Source: Candidatus Omnitrophota bacterium
GTDB taxonomy: Bacteria > Omnitrophota > Gorgyraeia > Duberdicusellales > 4484-171
Reading direction: 5' to 3'
Assembly: GCA_024231025.1 (NCBI GenBank)
Contig: JAAEQW010000240.1
Span: forward strand, 1-54,923
DNA length: 54,923 nucleotides
The notes under the pieces are model-generated. The model did no database searches and was not told the origin of the DNA. It saw only the letters and a list, made by a program, of their open reading frames with translations. Of this stretch, positions 32,890-41,170 are shown in pieces. Each line of letters starts with the position of its first letter. Position 1 is the first letter of the stretch. A program made the translations under genes and the position numbers.

Positions 32890-33779
32890 GAATCACATGT
32901 CTTCTTATTTTCTTCGTCGTTGCTCTTTGTGGGCACATTGAGGCAAAAAGCTTTGCCTTTCCCGAGAAACATGTAGAGGTTGATTTAATCAATAAGGTTA
33001 TAAAATTCTCTGATTTTTCCTTTGGGAAATGGAGCGTTACAGGCAGCTTTTCATTTAATATTCAGAAAGAAGATGGTCTATTAACGTGTTTACTTAGCGG
33101 AAATGATATTGTTGCCGTTGGTAGAAAGTGGCCGTGGATGAAAATGCTTTTTGTTGCGAAAAGCAATGGTGTTGAGCTACGCTATTTTGATTCTCCTGAT
33201 TTTGTTGCGAAGGGAAATTTTAATTTAGCTGATAAGAAGGTTAAACTAAACGTTCTTTTTGACTTTTACTATAGGTCACAGCGGCTAAAAGGCAATTTCA
33301 ACGGCAAGGCAACTGCTTGGGGAACTTTTGATAATATTTTGGTAAATGGAGATCTTATCATAAAAGATGGTTTCTATAAGGGAAAGGAATTCTCAAAATT
33401 TACGATTAATTTCTTAGGTAAGCCGCCGATATTGAATCTTACCGATTCGAAAATCCATTTAAAAAGCGGTAGTGTGTACTCTATAGAGGGAGTAATGGAT
33501 TTAGATGATTTTGGCGATCTTTTTCCGGAAGCTGAATATGTGTCTAAAAAAGTTTATCTGGGGGGATGGCAGCTTCATTCAGAGGGCGAAGATAAGGCAG
33601 GTTTTAAAAAAGACATAGACGAAAAGTTTGATTTTATTTTTGATACTAGTGAAGAGAATGAGGGTAATTATCAAGCGGGGAGCGAATTGCGTTATAAAAT
33701 GCAAAACAATCAATTTTTGAAATTTAGATTACAGGAAGATAGAACAATTGTTGGTTTTGAAAAGAAGAGAGAGTTCTAA
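32886..33779 (+). CDS. Exported beta-rich protein of unknown function
   Basis: 297 aa. A signal peptide ([20 protein letters not shown]) is followed by regularly alternating hydrophobic and charged residues (FNLADKKVKLNVLFDFYYRSQRLKGNFNGKATAWGTFDNILVNGDLIIKDG broken into strands), as in AsmA/TamB-type or other beta-solenoid envelope proteins. Translation is coupled to clpC (ATGA), and radA begins one base after the stop, so it sits inside a housekeeping operon. No family is assigned; an envelope role is inferred. Confidence 0.72.
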   Translation: MRITCLLIFFVVALCGHIEAKSFAFPEKHVEVDLINKVIKFSDFSFGKWSVTGSFSFNIQKEDGLLTCLLSGNDIVAVGRKWPWMKMLFVAKSNGVELRYFDSPDFVAKGNFNLADKKVKLNVLFDFYYRSQRLKGNFNGKATAWGTFDNILVNGDLIIKDGFYKGKEFSKFTINFLGKPPILNLTDSKIHLKSGSVYSIEGVMDLDDFGDLFPEAEYVSKKVYLGGWQLHSEGEDKAGFKKDIDEKFDFIFDTSEENEGNYQAGSELRYKMQNNQFLKFRLQEDRTIVGFEKKREF

Positions 33780-35105
33780 ATGTATAATTGCTCAGATTGT
33801 GGGTATAAAACAATTAAATGGCTTGGAAGATGTCCGTCGTGTGAAGCCTGGGATACTTTGATTGAGGAGAAGAAGACCTCAGTAACCAGAATATCGAGGG
33901 AAAAAATTGCACCAAAATTACTAAGAGAAATCGATGAGATTGCCTGTAGTAGAATTTCAACCCAGCTAGACGAGCTTGATCGGATTTTAGGTGGCGGGTT
34001 GGTTAAAGGAGAAATTGTTTTGGTTGGCGGAGAGCCCGGGGTTGGTAAGTCAACTCTGCTTTTAGATGTAGCATCAAAGCTTTCGCTAGCTGGGAAAACC
34101 TTGTATGTTAGCGCAGAAGAGTCGCCTTCTCAAATTGCCTTGCGAGCCAAAAGATTAGGAGTAAACCAGGACAGTCTTTTTATTCTAGGAGAAGATGACT
34201 TAGGCGAAGCAGCCAATTATATTCAGGATAATGACTATGAATTTGTAGTTATCGATTCAGTCCAGGTGGTGCGTGCGCCTGGTTGTGATGGGCCAAAGGG
34301 TAGCGTATCTCAAATTAGAGGTTGTGCCGATTATCTTACTCAGCTTGCTAAATCGTTAGGTATAGTTGTTTTTTTAGTTGGCCATGTTACTAAAGACGGC
34401 GCAATTGCTGGACCTAAATTATTGGAACATATTGTTGATTGTGTTCTTTATTTTGAAGGGGAGATCTCATCAGGATATAGAATTCTTCGGGCAACAAAGA
34501 ATCGCTTTGGTCCGACAGGAAATATTGCTGTGTTTGAAATGGTATCAACCGGATTGCGTCAAGTAAAAAAACTAAATGATATATTTTTACCCCATAAAGA
34601 TAGTGCTCTTTCAGGGAGTTGTGTTGTGTGTGCAATTGAGGGGTTGCGTCCGCTTTTGATTGAGGTACAATCCTTGGTGACTAAGGCTAGTTTTGGAGTT
34701 GTGCGCAGAAGGACTCTTGGTTTTGATTTTAATCGGTTTTCTTTGTTGATTGCGATTATTGAAAAACGTCTAAAGCTATCGTTATCAAATCAGGACGTGT
34801 TTCTTAATGTGGCCGGAGGCTTAAAGATAAGCGATCCCGCAGTTGATCTTGGAATGGCTTTAGCGGTTATATCGAGCGCGAAAGAAAAGCAATTGCCGCC
34901 AAGCTCTGTTTTTATTGGCGAGATTGGTTTAGCTGGTGAGTTGCGCCGTGTAAATAATATTAATTTACGTCTTAAAGAGATCGAACGAGCAGATTTCAGT
35001 AGTTGTTTTATTCCCGAAAGTAATCTTAAAGAGGTAGATAAGAAGTTTAAATTGAAAATTAGAGGGTTTTCTTCCTTAGGCGATATTGTCAAGGAAGTGT
35101 TTTAA
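33780..35105 (+). CDS. radA: DNA repair protein RadA
   Basis: 441 aa. An N-terminal four-cysteine zinc finger (CSDCGYKTIKWLGRCPSC) is followed by a RecA-like ATPase with Walker A GEPGVGKST near residue 85 and the RadA-specific KNRFGP near residue 240. The C-terminal Lon-type domain has DFNRFSLLIAII and GEIGLAGELRRV. RadA is a DnaB-type helicase for branch migration in recombination. The start codon directly abuts the previous stop. In Bacillus radA follows clpC, and the same order holds here with one envelope gene between. Confidence 0.95.
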   Translation: MYNCSDCGYKTIKWLGRCPSCEAWDTLIEEKKTSVTRISREKIAPKLLREIDEIACSRISTQLDELDRILGGGLVKGEIVLVGGEPGVGKSTLLLDVASKLSLAGKTLYVSAEESPSQIALRAKRLGVNQDSLFILGEDDLGEAANYIQDNDYEFVVIDSVQVVRAPGCDGPKGSVSQIRGCADYLTQLAKSLGIVVFLVGHVTKDGAIAGPKLLEHIVDCVLYFEGEISSGYRILRATKNRFGPTGNIAVFEMVSTGLRQVKKLNDIFLPHKDSALSGSCVVCAIEGLRPLLIEVQSLVTKASFGVVRRRTLGFDFNRFSLLIAIIEKRLKLSLSNQDVFLNVAGGLKISDPAVDLGMALAVISSAKEKQLPPSSVFIGEIGLAGELRRVNNINLRLKEIERADFSSCFIPESNLKEVDKKFKLKIRGFSSLGDIVKEVF

Positions 35106-35200
35106 TGTTCAATGAAACTAGCATTTTTAAAGCCATGGTGAATAAAAATGCTTAGTTGAATTAATGCTGAGGAACGAAGAGACGAAGTAATTACTATTTT

Positions 35201-35276
35201 TTAAGGCACTTCGGGGCGGAACCCTCAGTGCCAATAAAATTTAGGGAATAACCCTAAATTATTATAATTTTATTGG
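35201..35276 (+). ncRNA. Two-hairpin structured RNA element, copy 1 (before PIN-TRAM gene)
   Basis: Hairpin 1 at 35205-35232 has outer stem GGCAC/GTGCC, inner stem GGG/CCC and loop GCGGAA. Hairpin 2 has outer stem CCAATAAAATT/AATTTTATTGG (35231-35241 with 35266-35276) and inner stem TAGGG/CCCTA around AATAA. The two hairpins share CC at 35231-35232, so they compete. The last GG of hairpin 2 is part of the GGAGG ribosome binding site of the gene at 35287. Three more copies lie at 51373, 53032 and 53460. Confidence 0.7.
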
Positions 35277-35286
35277 AGGTGTTGAC

Positions 35287-36270
35287 ATGAACGGTCTTCT
35301 TATTTTACGTATATTTTTTGTTTTTTTATGCACCTTTGCGGGGTATTCGTTGGGTGGAGTTTCGGCTTCTGTACCGTTTGCTATTTTTGGTTTTTTTGTT
35401 GGCACAATACTTGTTACATTTGAAATGTTTGCCAGAAAAGTATCATTAAAAGGCCTTTCTTCTGCTGTATTTGGCGTAATCCTTGGTTTACTTTTGGCCA
35501 AACTCGGAACAGGTTTTCTAGAGATGTTTTTACATCTTCAAGAGGAAGTTGTCTATAACGCCAGAATATTTATTACGTTTGCTTGTGTATATTTTGGTTT
35601 AACTTTAGGGCTTAAAGGCAAAAGTGAGTTTAGTCTTGTTATCCCTTATGTTAAGTTTAAGCGTCAGGAATTGAAGGAAGAACAAATTGTTGTAGATACC
35701 TCAAGTATTATTGACGGAAGAATCCTTGATGTTGTAAAAACAGGATTTCTTGAAGCGCGGCTTATTATTCCACGTTTTGTTTTAAATGAACTACGTGCGC
35801 TTGCCGACTCAACCGATCATCTAAAGAGGCAAAAAGGCAAACGAGGAATTGAGATTCTTCATGCGTTAAATAAAGAACCGATGATTGAGGTTGAAATTTA
35901 CGATGAAAACGTAGAAGGAGTTGACTCGGTAGACGAAAAAATTGTGAAACTCGCTTACACGTTAGATGCTAAAATTTTAACAACTGATTACAATCTTAAC
36001 AGAATTGCCCAGCTTCAAGGGGGCAAGGTTTTAAATATTAACGATCTTTCTAACGCTCTGAAGCCGACTTTTATTGCCGGTGAAAGATTTCCTTTAAAAT
36101 TGATCAAAGAAGGAAAAGAGCAAAATCAGTCGGTAGGATACTTAGAGGATGGAACGATGGTTGTTGTTGAAAATTCTCGTTGGTTAATCGGTAAAACAGT
36201 TGAAGTAGAGGTTACATCTATTTTGCAAAGTCCAAGCGGACGAATAGTTTTTACCAAATTAGTTGGATAA
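35287..36270 (+). CDS. Membrane PIN-TRAM domain protein (YacL family)
   Basis: 327 aa. Four N-terminal membrane segments (residues about 1-115) are followed by a PIN nuclease domain with its acidic residues (VVDTSSIIDGRILD, LNELRALAD, VDEKIVKLA, LTTDYNLNRIA). A C-terminal TRAM RNA-binding domain follows (GYLEDGTMVVVENSRWLIGKTVEV...). Known as YacL in Bacillus, where it lies between disA and ispD; here it lies between radA and ispD. The Shine-Dalgarno GGAGGTG overlaps the structured RNA element, so its translation may be controlled by RNA folding. Likely an RNase, by family. Confidence 0.9.
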   Translation: MNGLLILRIFFVFLCTFAGYSLGGVSASVPFAIFGFFVGTILVTFEMFARKVSLKGLSSAVFGVILGLLLAKLGTGFLEMFLHLQEEVVYNARIFITFACVYFGLTLGLKGKSEFSLVIPYVKFKRQELKEEQIVVDTSSIIDGRILDVVKTGFLEARLIIPRFVLNELRALADSTDHLKRQKGKRGIEILHALNKEPMIEVEIYDENVEGVDSVDEKIVKLAYTLDAKILTTDYNLNRIAQLQGGKVLNINDLSNALKPTFIAGERFPLKLIKEGKEQNQSVGYLEDGTMVVVENSRWLIGKTVEVEVTSILQSPSGRIVFTKLVG

Positions 36271-36292
36271 ACCAGTCGTAAGCTGCAAGTAG

Positions 36293-36312
36293 GGACACGA
36301 TTTATCGTGTCC
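36293..36312. repeat. 8-bp stem REP-like hairpin
   Basis: GGACACGA, loop TTTA, TCGTGTCC, with GTAG just before it at 36289-36292. Same geometry as 28406 and 28463. Confidence 0.6.
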
Positions 36313-36328
36313 TTTATAAGGATGATCG

Positions 36329-36988
36329 GTGATAACAATTATGACAGTTGGAGCAATAATAGTTTGTGCGGGAAAAGGTAAGCGATTAGGGGTAGATAAG
36401 CCAATCGTAAAAATTAAAGGAAAACCGCTTTTTTACCACACCTTTAGGGCTTTTGATTCTCATCGAGGCATAAAGCAGATAGCTTTAGTTTTGCGCAAGG
36501 AGCATATTGAGCAAGCAAAAAAGATAATAAAAAACAAAAAAGTATTGTTTGTTGAAGGTGGCGCATTGCGTGAGGAGTCAGTTTGCAATGGATTGAATGC
36601 TTTGGGTAAAACAATAAGTCATGTGTTGATTCATGATGGAGCGCGTCCTTTAGTTAATAAAAAGCTTATTGATCGGGTGCTGAGAGAATTAAAGAATAGC
36701 GATGCAGTTATCCCTGCGATACTTGCGCAAGATGCCTTAAAGCAAGTGGATAATGGTAATGTTAAAAAAACAATTAAAAAAGAAAAAATAGTTTGCGTGC
36801 AGACACCACAAGGTTTTGCGCGTAAGCTGATTGCCCAAGCGCATAAAGATTTTGGTCATCGTAAGGTTTATGATGATGCGCAACTTGTTGAATTACTGGG
36901 AAAAAGGGTTAAAGTTGTTTGTGGCGATGTTACAAACATTAAGATTACTTATCCGCATGATATTAAGCTAGTGGAAAGTGTGTTATGA
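36329..36988 (+). CDS. ispD: 2-C-methyl-D-erythritol 4-phosphate cytidylyltransferase
   Basis: The third step of the MEP isoprenoid pathway: makes CDP-methylerythritol from MEP and CTP. The nucleotide-binding N-terminus IIVCAGKGKRLG, the DGARPLV motif and TPQGF are visible. About 219 aa from GTG 36329, which has AAGGA at good spacing; ATG 36341 is an alternative start giving 215 aa. The end overlaps ispF (ATGA), and the two enzymes act two steps apart. Confidence 0.93.
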   Translation: MITIMTVGAIIVCAGKGKRLGVDKPIVKIKGKPLFYHTFRAFDSHRGIKQIALVLRKEHIEQAKKIIKNKKVLFVEGGALREESVCNGLNALGKTISHVLIHDGARPLVNKKLIDRVLRELKNSDAVIPAILAQDALKQVDNGNVKKTIKKEKIVCVQTPQGFARKLIAQAHKDFGHRKVYDDAQLVELLGKRVKVVCGDVTNIKITYPHDIKLVESVL

Positions 36989-37458
36989 GCAAAAGCAAAA
37001 TTGGTTTAGGGTTTGATGTTCATCGTTTCGACAAAAATAAGCGTGGATTGCTCTTGGGAGGATACAAAATCTCTAGAGCTCGCAGCCTTTTGGCGGTATC
37101 TGATGGTGATGTAGTGCTGCATGCTGTTTGTGATGCTTTGTGCGGAGCAGCTAGCCTTGGTGATATTGGTGATTATTTCCCCCCCGATTGTCCAAAATCA
37201 AAGGGGATAAAAAGTTTGGATATTTTAAAATTTGTTTTAGCTAAGATAAAAAAATATAATTTAATCAACATAGACATCACGATAATCGCAGAGAAGCCAA
37301 AATTATCAATACATAAACCAAAAATAGTTGCTTCATTGCGTAGAATACTTAAAACAAAGAATGTTAACGTGAAAGTGAAGTCAAAAGAGGGGTTGGAAAT
37401 TCTAGGCGGAAAAGATGCCGTTACCTGTTTGGCCGCAGTTTTGATTGAAAAGGTGTAA
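36985..37458 (+). CDS. ispF: 2-C-methyl-D-erythritol 2,4-cyclodiphosphate synthase
   Basis: 157 aa, normal length. It forms the cyclic diphosphate in the MEP pathway. The metal-binding GFDVHRF is at the N-terminus, followed by GDVVLHAVCDALCGAASLGDIGDYFP. The C-terminus has the usual KSKEGLEILGGKDAVTCLAAVLI, here with KSKEGLE where TTxExLG is common. Coupled to ispD by a four-base overlap. Confidence 0.95.
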   Translation: MSKSKIGLGFDVHRFDKNKRGLLLGGYKISRARSLLAVSDGDVVLHAVCDALCGAASLGDIGDYFPPDCPKSKGIKSLDILKFVLAKIKKYNLINIDITIIAEKPKLSIHKPKIVASLRRILKTKNVNVKVKSKEGLEILGGKDAVTCLAAVLIEKV

Positions 37459-37459
37459 A

Positions 37460-38872
37460 ATGCTAAAGATTTATAATTCTCTAACTAAACAGAAAAGTGA
37501 ATTTGCTCCTGTAAAATTACCAAAAGTAAATATGTATACTTGTGGAGTTACGGTTTATGATCATTGCCATGTTGGCCATGCCCGTTCGCTATATACTTTT
37601 GAGATTATTAGGCGGTACCTCACCTACAAGGGGTTTGATGTAAAACTTGTGCGCAATATTACTGATGTTGATGACAAAATTATAAAAAAAGCTCGTACTA
37701 TTTCTGCGCGAGGGGAGATCTCATTGAAAGAAGCTTTTGATGAGGTTAGAAACACATATATTGACAGTTACTATGAAGATTTAAAACTTCTTGGCCTTGC
37801 GGTTGCAGACATTGAGCCTAAAGCAACAGAGAACATTAGCGATATGCAGGATTATATTGGAAGACTCATCGACAAGGGGTTTGCCTATGCTAAAGAGGGT
37901 AATGTTTATTTTTCAGTAAGGAAGTTTTTGCCTTATGGCAAACTTTCCGGAAAAAAAATAGATGATCTGTTTTCATCAGTTAGGATTGATTCCGATTCAC
38001 TAAAAAATGACCCTCTTGATTTTGCACTCTGGAAGAAAGCAAAAGATGACGAACCTTCGTGGGATAGCCCATGGGGAAAAGGTCGTCCTGGCTGGCACAT
38101 TGAATGTTCAGTTATGAGCCATAAATATTTAGGTGTTGATACTCTTGATATTCATGGAGGAGGCAGAGATTTGGTGTTTCCTCATCATGAGAATGAGATT
38201 GCCCAGTCTGAAAGCCTAACTGGAAAAACTTTTGCTAATTATTGGATACATCATGGCTTGTTAACTGTTAATAAAGAGAAAATGGCAAAATCTCTGGGCA
38301 ATTTTTTTACCATAAAAGATGTGGCTGCTAAGTATCCGATCGATGTTTTAAAGGTAGTATTTTTACAAGCGCACTATACAAGCTCAGTTGATTTTTCATG
38401 GGAAAAAATGGAAGAGGTAAAAAAGGCTTATCAGCGTATATATGTATTAGTCAATAAGCTAAAGAAGATTAAGGGTGGCAGTAGTATTGGTTCGGGCTCG
38501 CTTCTTGAATTTCGCGACAGTTTTATTGAGGCAATGGACGATGACTTTAATACATCGCGTGCTTTAGCTGTTTTGTTTGATATAGTTAATTGGGCCAATA
38601 GATTAATTGATTCCGGTGATGAAGAAGATAATAATTTAGTTGAGGCATTAAACCTGATCGAAGAGATAGCGGCAATTTTTGCACTTACCTTCGAGGTAAA
38701 GGAAGATAATGCTATTTCTGACGATCAAGTTAATGAAAAAATAAAATTAAGAGCAAAATTTAAAAATGATAAAAATTATATTCGAGCTGATGAAATACGT
38801 AAAGAATTGGAAAATGTTGCAATTATATTAGAAGATACAAAGAATGGAACAACATGGAGAAGGAAAATTTAA
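37460..38872 (+). CDS. cysS: Cysteinyl-tRNA synthetase
   Basis: 470 aa class I synthetase. YTCGVTVYDHCHVGHARS holds a zinc cysteine and the HIGH-type motif. The zinc site continues in ECSVMS and HGGGRDLVFPHHENEIAQSE, and KMAKSLGN is the KMSKS loop. The C-terminal helical domain is present. The start is ATG 37460, one base after the ispF stop, with AAGGTG upstream; the frame extends to 37445 but that lies within ispF. In Bacillus cysS also belongs to the ispD-ispF operon. Confidence 0.95.
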   Translation: MLKIYNSLTKQKSEFAPVKLPKVNMYTCGVTVYDHCHVGHARSLYTFEIIRRYLTYKGFDVKLVRNITDVDDKIIKKARTISARGEISLKEAFDEVRNTYIDSYYEDLKLLGLAVADIEPKATENISDMQDYIGRLIDKGFAYAKEGNVYFSVRKFLPYGKLSGKKIDDLFSSVRIDSDSLKNDPLDFALWKKAKDDEPSWDSPWGKGRPGWHIECSVMSHKYLGVDTLDIHGGGRDLVFPHHENEIAQSESLTGKTFANYWIHHGLLTVNKEKMAKSLGNFFTIKDVAAKYPIDVLKVVFLQAHYTSSVDFSWEKMEEVKKAYQRIYVLVNKLKKIKGGSSIGSGSLLEFRDSFIEAMDDDFNTSRALAVLFDIVNWANRLIDSGDEEDNNLVEALNLIEEIAAIFALTFEVKEDNAISDDQVNEKIKLRAKFKNDKNYIRADEIRKELENVAIILEDTKNGTTWRRKI

Positions 38873-38876
38873 CAAA

Positions 38877-39518
38877 ATGGCAAAAAAAGCTTTTTTTATT
38901 ACAATTGAGGGTTTAGAAGGCAGCGGCAAGAGTAGTGTGATTAATTTTTTGAAGAATTCTTTGGAAACGGATGGTTTTTCAGTTCGTTTTTTTCGTGAGC
39001 CTGGTTCAACCTATATCGGTGAAAAAATACGCGAGATTCTTCTTGATCGGCGGAATAAGGAATTATCTAAGCATACAGAGTTGCTACTCTATTTAGCAGC
39101 AAGGACCCAGATGATCGAAGAAATGCTAGGCAATTCTTTATCGAAATATGATTTTGTTGTTTGTGACCGTTTTTTTGATTCAACTATTGTTTACCAGGGC
39201 TATGCCCTTGGATTGGGAGCGATAGTCGAGAAAGCGGTTAAACTGTTTGCTTTGGGGGTTAATCCTGATCTGACACTAGTTTTAGATGCACCACCGGAAG
39301 ATGGCTTAAAACGAGTTGGAATTAAGGATCGTATTGAATCTAGGCCGCTAGAATTTCATAAAAAATTGCGCCGAGGTTATTTGCAACTGGCTAAAAAAAA
39401 TCCTCGCAGGATAAAAGTTATTGACGCCAGAGGAAGCTTAGAAGATATTTATGCACAGGCTGAAAAGATAATAAAGCAAAAAATGAAATCCAGTAAAAAA
39501 AGAAATAAACCCCGTTAG
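38877..39518 (+). CDS. tmk: Thymidylate kinase
   Basis: 213 aa. Phosphorylates dTMP to dTDP. P-loop EGLEGSGKSS, FREPGSTYIGEKIREILL and DRFFDSTIVYQG are the three typical blocks, and the lid region RIESRPLEFHKKLRRGY follows. ATG 38877 lies just after the cysS stop; upstream ATG 38844 lies inside cysS. The order tmk-holB-ricT-metG-tatD resembles the Bacillus tmk region. Confidence 0.93.
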   Translation: MAKKAFFITIEGLEGSGKSSVINFLKNSLETDGFSVRFFREPGSTYIGEKIREILLDRRNKELSKHTELLLYLAARTQMIEEMLGNSLSKYDFVVCDRFFDSTIVYQGYALGLGAIVEKAVKLFALGVNPDLTLVLDAPPEDGLKRVGIKDRIESRPLEFHKKLRRGYLQLAKKNPRRIKVIDARGSLEDIYAQAEKIIKQKMKSSKKRNKPR

Positions 39519-39547
39519 GCCTGCTATTTAGTTGTTGGCAGAGCTTG

Positions 39548-40354
39548 ATGAGGGAAGATAAAGGAGATTCTAGCAGGGTGAAGAGCAGCGAATCGCAAAT
39601 TATAGACTATTTCCGTTTTTTAAATAAAACCGGTAATTTAGGCGCGTCATATCTTTTTATCGGTGATGATTATAATCTAATTTGGAAAGTTTTAACGGAA
39701 ATTAGTTGCGAAAATACATCTTGTGGTGTCTGTTGGGATTGTAAGCAGATAGAGAGTGGCAGTCACCCTGATTTATGCGTTGTTCAAGCGGAAAGTATTT
39801 TTATTAAAATAGAACAAATAAGAGATGCGAGGCGTTTTTTGTCTTTAAAAAGTTATTGCTTAAAGAGGAAATTGCTAGTTGTAAAAGGGGCAGAAAATCT
39901 TAATCCTGCATCAGCCAACGCTTTTTTAAAGACGCTGGAAGAACCGCCAAATAATTCGTTTATCGCGGTATGCGCTTGCCGCCTTGATGGGCTTTTGCCT
40001 ACAATAATATCAAGATGCCGCAAAATCTTTCTTCCTGGTAAGGCAAATGCGGCTGGGTTGGTTTCGCCAGACTTGATTTCTCGTTTTATTAAGGGGGAAA
40101 GGGTAAAATTCGCTAACCGTAAGCAGTTTTCCTCTTTTTTATGGACATTTTCTCTTCTTTTGAGAGACCATATAACCGCAAAAATTCACGCAGGAAATAA
40201 TCCATTGCTTAAAGGCAGCGAATATGAGATAATTTTACCTTCCTTAAAGGTAGACAAAGCAAGCCGGATTCTAGAGAAAACCCTTGAAATATATGGTGTT
40301 TACAACACTGTTAATGAAAATCTGGCGCTTAATTTAATAAGGGCAGAATTATGA
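39548..40354 (+). CDS. holB: DNA polymerase III delta-prime subunit
   Basis: Clamp-loader ATPase-like subunit, 268 aa, shorter than the E. coli protein. A zinc cysteine cluster (CENTSCGVCWDC) is followed by SGSHPDL, KLLVVKGAENLNPASANAFLKTLEEPPNNSFIAV and the SRC motif ISRCRKIF. A clear Walker A is missing, as in delta-prime proteins that do not hydrolyse ATP. ATG 39548 is chosen over TTG 39545. It overlaps the next gene by ATGA. Confidence 0.88.
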   Translation: MREDKGDSSRVKSSESQIIDYFRFLNKTGNLGASYLFIGDDYNLIWKVLTEISCENTSCGVCWDCKQIESGSHPDLCVVQAESIFIKIEQIRDARRFLSLKSYCLKRKLLVVKGAENLNPASANAFLKTLEEPPNNSFIAVCACRLDGLLPTIISRCRKIFLPGKANAAGLVSPDLISRFIKGERVKFANRKQFSSFLWTFSLLLRDHITAKIHAGNNPLLKGSEYEIILPSLKVDKASRILEKTLEIYGVYNTVNENLALNLIRAEL

Positions 40355-41169
40355 AAGTTGCATTAGTAAGATTGCGTGAAGCTGGTCCACATATGACCTA
40401 TAAGCTCTGTGAGGGGGTTGGCATTAACGATTATGTTATTGTTGAGGCTGATAGGGGTGTTGACTATGGCGAAGTTATGGAAACGAGTGAAATGGACTCT
40501 CTTAAAAAAGAGGATAAAAATACATCATATAAAACGATATTGCGTAAAGTAACCCAACAAGATTGCGATCAGATCTCTGAAAACAAAAAAAGTGCTAAAG
40601 ATACAATGAAATTATGCTCTCGTAAAGTTAAAGAGTATAAGCTTTCAATGAAAATGGTTGATGTGGAATATTCTTTCGATAATAAAAAAATAGTTTATTA
40701 TTTTACTGCCGAAGGAAGAGTTGACTTTAGAGAGTTGGTTAAGGATTTAGCTAAAATATTTAAACGGCGGATAGAGATGCGTCAAATTGGCGTTAGAGAT
40801 GAGGCGCGTATTTTTGGCGGAGTCGGGCCATGTGGCCAGTCGCTTTGTTGTGTGCGTTTTTTGAAAAATTTTGAACCGGTTAGCATGAAAATGGCAAAAG
40901 CTCAAAAGCTTCCCTTAAGTTCAGGAAAGATTTCTGGCATTTGTGGCCGTTTGATGTGTTGTCTTTTTTATGAATATAAAGCCTATCGCGAATTAGCTAA
41001 GGGGCTGCCTAAAGAAGGAAATATTATTGAGACCCCACAGGGCGCCGGTAAGGTGCTTTCGGTGAATGTTTTAAAACGACTTGCTTATGTTCAGCTCGAC
41101 GACGGAAGAATAGAAAAATCGATGTTTAAAGAAGGTGAATCCGCAGTTAAAATGCCGAAAAACAAGTAA
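40351..41169 (+). CDS. ricT: PSP1 domain protein (RicT/YaaT family)
   Basis: 272 aa. The PSP1 region is VALVRLREAGPHMTYKL... to MKMVDVEYSFDNKKIVYYFTAEGRVDFRELVKDLA. The cysteine-rich block GGVGPCGQSLCCVRFL and GKISGICGRLMCCLFYEY is the family signature and binds an iron-sulfur cluster in the Bacillus Y complex (RicAFT), which helps RNase Y. No RicA or RicF gene is seen here. It lies directly after holB as in Bacillus. The start overlaps holB. Confidence 0.92.
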   Translation: MKVALVRLREAGPHMTYKLCEGVGINDYVIVEADRGVDYGEVMETSEMDSLKKEDKNTSYKTILRKVTQQDCDQISENKKSAKDTMKLCSRKVKEYKLSMKMVDVEYSFDNKKIVYYFTAEGRVDFRELVKDLAKIFKRRIEMRQIGVRDEARIFGGVGPCGQSLCCVRFLKNFEPVSMKMAKAQKLPLSSGKISGICGRLMCCLFYEYKAYRELAKGLPKEGNIIETPQGAGKVLSVNVLKRLAYVQLDDGRIEKSMFKEGESAVKMPKNK

Positions 41170-41170
41170 A

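Noticed and set aside
35122-35152. Intrinsic terminator after radA (GCATTTTT/AAAAATGC)
   Set aside because: The stem is A-T rich and no U-run follows the 3' arm, so it is not a convincing terminator.
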